DNA from: VGNY01 sp964549635
GTDB taxonomy: Bacteria; Chloroflexota; Dehalococcoidia; GIF9; UBA5629
Reading direction: 5' to 3'
NCBI GenBank assembly: GCA_964549635.1
Contig: CAZJVJ010000015.1
Span: 1-27,398, forward strand
Length of the DNA stretch: 27,398 nucleotides
Of the stretch, positions 24,293 through 27,398 are shown piece by piece (the first letter of the stretch is position 1; each line of letters starts with the position of its first letter). The position numbers were made by a program, and so were the translations under genes. A model generated the notes under the pieces. The model did no database searches, was not told the DNA's origin, and worked only from the letters and a program-made list of their open reading frames with translations.

Positions 24293-25777
24293 ATGACAGA
24301 AATACACTCCACGGGAGGCAATTCTCTGTATAACCGCGAACACAGCTATTCTCAAGCTTTCAAGCAAATAGCCAAGGCCGCTAACTCCTCTTTACCCATG
24401 AAGAAGGTTCTAAATTCTATAGCCAAGAGTACGGCTAAGGCATTAAATGCTTGCGGATGCACTATAATGCTTCTGAGCTCACCTCAAAGGGAGCACTTAG
24501 AAATTATAGCCGCCTTCGGCCTCAGTGACCTGTATCTGCGAAAGGGAGCACTGAATGCTCACAAGAGTCTGCGCGATGTGCTTGATGGGAAGATAGTTGC
24601 TATCTTTAATGCATCACAGGATGAGCGCATTCAATATCCAGAGGCAGCTGATAAGGAAAAAATAAGCTCTATCCTGGCAGCACCTTTGTTACAGAAGGGT
24701 GAGGTGATCGGACAGGTCCGTGTTTACACTGACGAACCAAGACGCTTCTCACCGGCAGACAAAGACTTCTTGTCGACCGTAGCCAATATGGTGGCTATTA
24801 TTTTAGAAAAAGCTGAACTCTATCAAGTGCTGAGAGCAGAACACGCAGAAACAGTAAGCAAACGTCGAGAGTTAGTTGAAACACCACAATTACCTTCATC
24901 TTCCCTGAGACCTTCTCGCTTCGGTCACTCCAGCGAGGAAGAGTTTGCCAAACTGCTTGAATTTTATCGTATAGAGTGGCTCTATGAGCCGCGCTCCTTC
25001 CCATTGGCCTGGCAGGACGATAAAGTAACAGAAATGTTTACCCCTGACTTCTACCTCCCCGAACTAGACCTGTATATAGAGCTTACCACACTTAAACAGA
25101 GCTTGATTACAGAGAAGAATCGTAAACTACGGCGGCTTAGAGAACTATATCCTGATGTCAATATCAAGCTTCTCAACAAAAGCGACTACCTCAAATTACT
25201 TGCCAAGTATGGCTATGGACGTTTGGGAGGCACAAAGGTAGAGGGAATAGATCGTGTCTTATTCAGCCATACCCAGATTCAGAGACGCGTCAGAGCCTTA
25301 GCCAAACACATATCGAAAGACTACGCTGGGAAACGATTGGTTCTAGTAGGCATACTCAAAGGTGTCATCTGTTTCATGTCTGACCTCATGCAACACATCA
25401 CTCTACCACTTGCCGTTGACTTTATGGCCATCTCCTATTATGGCACTGGCAGCGACTCAGCAGTAAAAATAACCAAGGACCTCGATACCAGCATAGCTGG
25501 ACTTGATGTACTAATGGTTGAAGACATCGTGGACACCGGCATGACTCTAAACTATGTTCTCAACCACTTAGCCTCACACAATCCCGCCAGCTTGCGTGTT
25601 TGTACCCTTTTAGATAAGCGAGTTCGCCGGCTTGTCAATGTCCCGCTCGATTACGTAGGTTTTGAAGTTCCGGACGAATTTGTAGTTGGATACGGGCTTG
25701 ATTATCTCGGAGAATACAGAAACCTGCCCTTCATCGGGGCACTTAAGCCAGAGTTAATTGAAGAGGCGCTTAAATAA
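24293..25777 (+). CDS. GAF / PD-(D/E)XK-nuclease-like / hypoxanthine phosphoribosyltransferase fusion
   Basis: A 494-residue three-part protein. Residues about 20-180 read as a GAF sensor domain (SSLPMKKVLNSIAKST, ISSILAAPLLQKGEVIGQVRV, FSPADKDFLSTVANMVAIIL). Residues about 212-305 look like a PD-(D/E)XK nuclease fold: SEEEFAKLLEFY, PDFYLPELDLYIELT (Asp252, Glu263) and then NRKLRRLRELYP; the expected E-x-K is E-L-T, so a later Lys (268 or 275) would have to substitute. Residues about 318-494 are a complete HPRT-type phosphoribosyltransferase with PRPP loop VEDIVDTGMT (409-418), probably acting in purine salvage. It follows nrdJ with no gap, so it belongs to a nucleotide-metabolism operon. What GAF senses and whether the middle domain cuts DNA are unknown. 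Confidence 0.85.
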   Translation: MTEIHSTGGNSLYNREHSYSQAFKQIAKAANSSLPMKKVLNSIAKSTAKALNACGCTIMLLSSPQREHLEIIAAFGLSDLYLRKGALNAHKSLRDVLDGKIVAIFNASQDERIQYPEAADKEKISSILAAPLLQKGEVIGQVRVYTDEPRRFSPADKDFLSTVANMVAIILEKAELYQVLRAEHAETVSKRRELVETPQLPSSSLRPSRFGHSSEEEFAKLLEFYRIEWLYEPRSFPLAWQDDKVTEMFTPDFYLPELDLYIELTTLKQSLITEKNRKLRRLRELYPDVNIKLLNKSDYLKLLAKYGYGRLGGTKVEGIDRVLFSHTQIQRRVRALAKHISKDYAGKRLVLVGILKGVICFMSDLMQHITLPLAVDFMAISYYGTGSDSAVKITKDLDTSIAGLDVLMVEDIVDTGMTLNYVLNHLASHNPASLRVCTLLDKRVRRLVNVPLDYVGFEVPDEFVVGYGLDYLGEYRNLPFIGALKPELIEEALK

Positions 25778-25778
25778 C

Positions 25779-25898
25779 AATTGCCCCGAGTAACCTTGCC
25801 TCACCGGTTCTACATCATCCCTGACGCTTTTCGGCCTTCGCCTACCTTGCATCAGCGCCTCTGCCTCCCCGGCTCTAGCTCAATTACTCGGAGCAATT
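25779..25898 (-). ncRNA. Unclassified structured element (possible RNA or MITE)
   Basis: The ends 25779-25793 and 25884-25898 are inverted repeats pairing at 14 of 15 positions; the one mismatch is C-A as plus-strand RNA but a G-U wobble as minus-strand RNA. Inside, CTGATGC and GCGTCAG (minus strand) form a 7-bp stem enclosing GGC-GAAG-GCC; again the only imperfect pair is G-U on the minus strand and C-A on the plus. The minus-strand reading is purine-rich. I could not match it to SRP, 6S, RNase P or known riboswitches. It may also serve as the plus-strand terminator of the nrd operon, since T8 follows at 25910-25917, or be a small inverted-repeat transposon remnant. Confidence 0.45.
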
Positions 25899-25914
25899 AT
25901 ATGCTAGCATTTTT

Positions 25915-25943
25915 TTTACATCTTGTCAAGACTTTTATATAAT
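25915..25943 (+). promoter_or_regulatory. Promoter of the Re-citrate/homocitrate synthase gene
   Basis: TTTACA (25915-25920) and perfect TATAAT (25938-25943) with a 17-bp spacer. The leader to the start codon is about 80 nt with a strong AGGAGG at 26019-26024. Confidence 0.7.
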
Positions 25944-26030
25944 TATTTTTTATTAATATGTTATTTTTGCTACCCCGGTCCAGTATATAGACAAGCACCG
26001 ACAAGTTTATTTTCGATTAGGAGGAATATT

Positions 26031-27317
26031 ATGGGGAAAATTTACATAATTGATGTTACCAATAGAGACGGAGTCCAGACAGCCAAGCTTGGCCTATCCA
26101 AGCTTGAGAAAACTATGATAAACATCTATTTAAACGAGATGGGTGTTTTTCAGTCTGAGTTCGGTTTCCCCACCACCAGACATGAATCAAACTATCTTCA
26201 GGCAAATCTTGAACTAGCCGAAATGGGCATACTACAGCCCATCCGCTTAGGGGGCTGGATAAGAGCAACAGCGGAAGACGTGGAAACAGCTTTCAGACTC
26301 GTTCCAAAGCTAAAGCATCTTAATCTTTCAGTATCGACATCTGACCAGATGATCCGAGGTAAGTTCCAGGGCCGAAAGACGAGAGATGATATTTTACAGA
26401 TGATGGTAGACGCTGTAGATGCTGCCCGCGGGCATGGAGCTGAATCAATAGGCGTAAATGCCGAGGATGCTTCCCGCACGGATTTGGATTTCCTTATTAA
26501 ATTCGCCTCAGCAGCTAAATTACACGGAGCTGACAGGTTTAGATACTGCGATACCCTTGGTTACGATGACCCTTTCACCATATATGAAACAATAAAAACA
26601 ATAGCTGCAAATGTAGCTATACCCATTGAGATTCACTGTCATGGTGACCTTGGGATGGCAGTAGCTACCTCCATCGCTGGAGCTAAAGGTGCCATAGACG
26701 CTGGGCAGGATGCTTATATAAATACGACTATAAACGGCATAGGTGAGCGAGCTGGCAACGCTGATCTAGTAGCCACAGTTCTAGCTATAACAAAATCCAA
26801 AGGCTTTGCTGGAAAGTACCAGCTGGGCAAGCCAATTGATCTATCAAAATCATGGAAAATAGCCAATTTCGCCAGTTACGCCTTCCGTGTGCCTATCCCG
26901 ATAAACCAGCCAGGTGTTGGAGCCAATGCCTTTGCTCATGCCTCAGGTATCCATGCAGATGGCGTGCTGAAAGACCCGCAAAACTATGAGCTATATGACT
27001 ACACCGAGCTGGGTAGAGGCGAGCCAATAACCGTGGAAACCGGGAGAGAAATTTGTTCTGGTGAATACGGAGGCATATCTGGCTTCAGACATGTAATGAA
27101 AAAAATAGAAGAGAAGGTAGGTGGAAGGTTTGAAGAGGAACTTGGAGACGTGGTCGAAATATCCTTTGCCAATGCTGCAGAGGCTGAGAAAATCCTGGAA
27201 CTGGTTAGGTACGCCAATGTCTGTGCCCAGAAGCCTCTAGTCGAGGACGAGTTGCTTTTCATTGCCAGATATCCTGAAATTGCCAAGAAATTGTTGACGC
27301 TTACACCTTTAGCGTAG
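26031..27317 (+). CDS. Re-citrate synthase / homocitrate synthase family protein
   Basis: A DRE-TIM metallolyase-type enzyme condensing acetyl-CoA with a 2-oxo acid. The 428 residues start DVTNRDGVQT (the D-x-T-x-RDG-x-Q variant), have the metal-binding HCHGDLGMAVATS in the usual HxH position, and INGIGERAGNADL as in NifV/LeuA relatives. The Re-citrate synthases characterised in Clostridium kluyveri and Dehalococcoides belong to this family and are often named homocitrate or isopropylmalate synthase. The gene is alone, with no leu, lys or nif genes next to it, which favours the citrate role in glutamate synthesis. ATG 26031 is chosen for AGGAGG 6 nt upstream; an extension to 25923 would run through the promoter. 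Confidence 0.85.
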   Translation: MGKIYIIDVTNRDGVQTAKLGLSKLEKTMINIYLNEMGVFQSEFGFPTTRHESNYLQANLELAEMGILQPIRLGGWIRATAEDVETAFRLVPKLKHLNLSVSTSDQMIRGKFQGRKTRDDILQMMVDAVDAARGHGAESIGVNAEDASRTDLDFLIKFASAAKLHGADRFRYCDTLGYDDPFTIYETIKTIAANVAIPIEIHCHGDLGMAVATSIAGAKGAIDAGQDAYINTTINGIGERAGNADLVATVLAITKSKGFAGKYQLGKPIDLSKSWKIANFASYAFRVPIPINQPGVGANAFAHASGIHADGVLKDPQNYELYDYTELGRGEPITVETGREICSGEYGGISGFRHVMKKIEEKVGGRFEEELGDVVEISFANAAEAEKILELVRYANVCAQKPLVEDELLFIARYPEIAKKLLTLTPLA

Positions 27318-27353
27318 TTCATCCCAGGAGAATACTAGTCACTAAACGCTTGC

Positions 27354-27381
27354 TTACTGGTTAATTTAACTCAACTATAAT
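27354..27381 (+). promoter_or_regulatory. Promoter at the right edge
   Basis: TTACTG (27354-27359) and perfect TATAAT (27376-27381) with a 16-bp spacer. The -10 ends 6 nt before an ATG, the same geometry as the mog promoter. Confidence 0.5.
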
Positions 27382-27387
27382 CTGAAC

Positions 27388-27398
27388 ATGGAGATAAA
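27388..27398 (+). CDS. Start of a gene cut by the window edge
   Basis: ATG 27388 opens MEI and runs out of the window. The call rests only on the promoter 6 nt upstream and the repeated leaderless arrangement seen elsewhere here; nothing can be said about the product. Confidence 0.3.

Noticed and set aside
25779..25898. SRP (4.5S) RNA, 6S RNA or T-box leader
   Set aside because: There is no GGAA-capped SRP core, no 6S-like length or bubble, and no T-box consensus, so it is left unclassified.
25923..27317. Longer start for the Re-citrate/homocitrate synthase gene
   Set aside because: The extension would translate through the TATAAT box; ATG 26031 has AGGAGG at 6 nt and begins at the family N-terminus.

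Overview
The window looks like a stretch of a Dehalococcoidia-type (Chloroflexota) chromosome. The reasons are a division cluster that runs straight from mraZ and rsmH to ftsA and ftsZ with no mur or penicillin-binding-protein genes (expected of a wall-less lineage), a coenzyme-B12-dependent ribonucleotide reductase as the RNR, a protein of the Re-citrate/homocitrate synthase family, and a full selenocysteine system. This placement is inferred from gene content and not tested phylogenetically. There are no insertion sequences, CRISPR arrays or phage genes; it is essentially an ordinary chromosomal region.

Left part (1-6700): a truncated tRNA-Ala on the minus strand, then tRNA-Sec (selC), a gene-poor stretch of about 950 bp with traces of decayed coding sequence, selB and selA on the minus strand, and a divergent selD. 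selD is itself a selenoprotein: an in-frame TGA at codon 18 sits where the catalytic Cys lies in other SelD proteins and is followed by a small hairpin of bacterial SECIS type. An annotation starting at the TTG after the TGA would lose the active site. Next come tmRNA (ssrA) and smpB, both on the minus strand, forming one trans-translation module.

Middle part (6700-16600): comEA-comEC for DNA uptake, a stand-alone histidine-kinase-type ATPase domain, and a CARDB-repeat membrane protein on the plus strand. Facing them is a minus-strand housekeeping operon read in the order mog, trmD, rplS, priA, def, with abutting or overlapping genes in its first part.

Right part (16600-27398): a division operon (small winged-helix protein, mraZ, rsmH, ftsA, ftsZ) whose promoter carries TGGG repeats at exact 10-bp spacing, the layout of MraZ operators; it ends at a strong terminator. 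Then comes nrdR-nrdJ with a likely NrdR box inside its own promoter, followed with no gap by a three-domain GAF / PD-(D/E)XK-nuclease-like / hypoxanthine phosphoribosyltransferase fusion. An unclassified inverted-repeat element, which folds better as minus-strand RNA, separates this from the Re-citrate/homocitrate synthase gene. A last promoter and start codon sit at the right edge.

Several first genes (selA, selD, smpB, mog and the gene at the right edge) have a -10-like box 6-11 nt before the ATG and no Shine-Dalgarno sequence, suggesting leaderless transcripts, whereas operon-internal and division genes have strong AGGAGG sites. The most unusual items are the GAF-nuclease-HPRT fusion, the Sec-containing SelD, the MraZ and NrdR operator arrays and the structured element at 25.8 kb.
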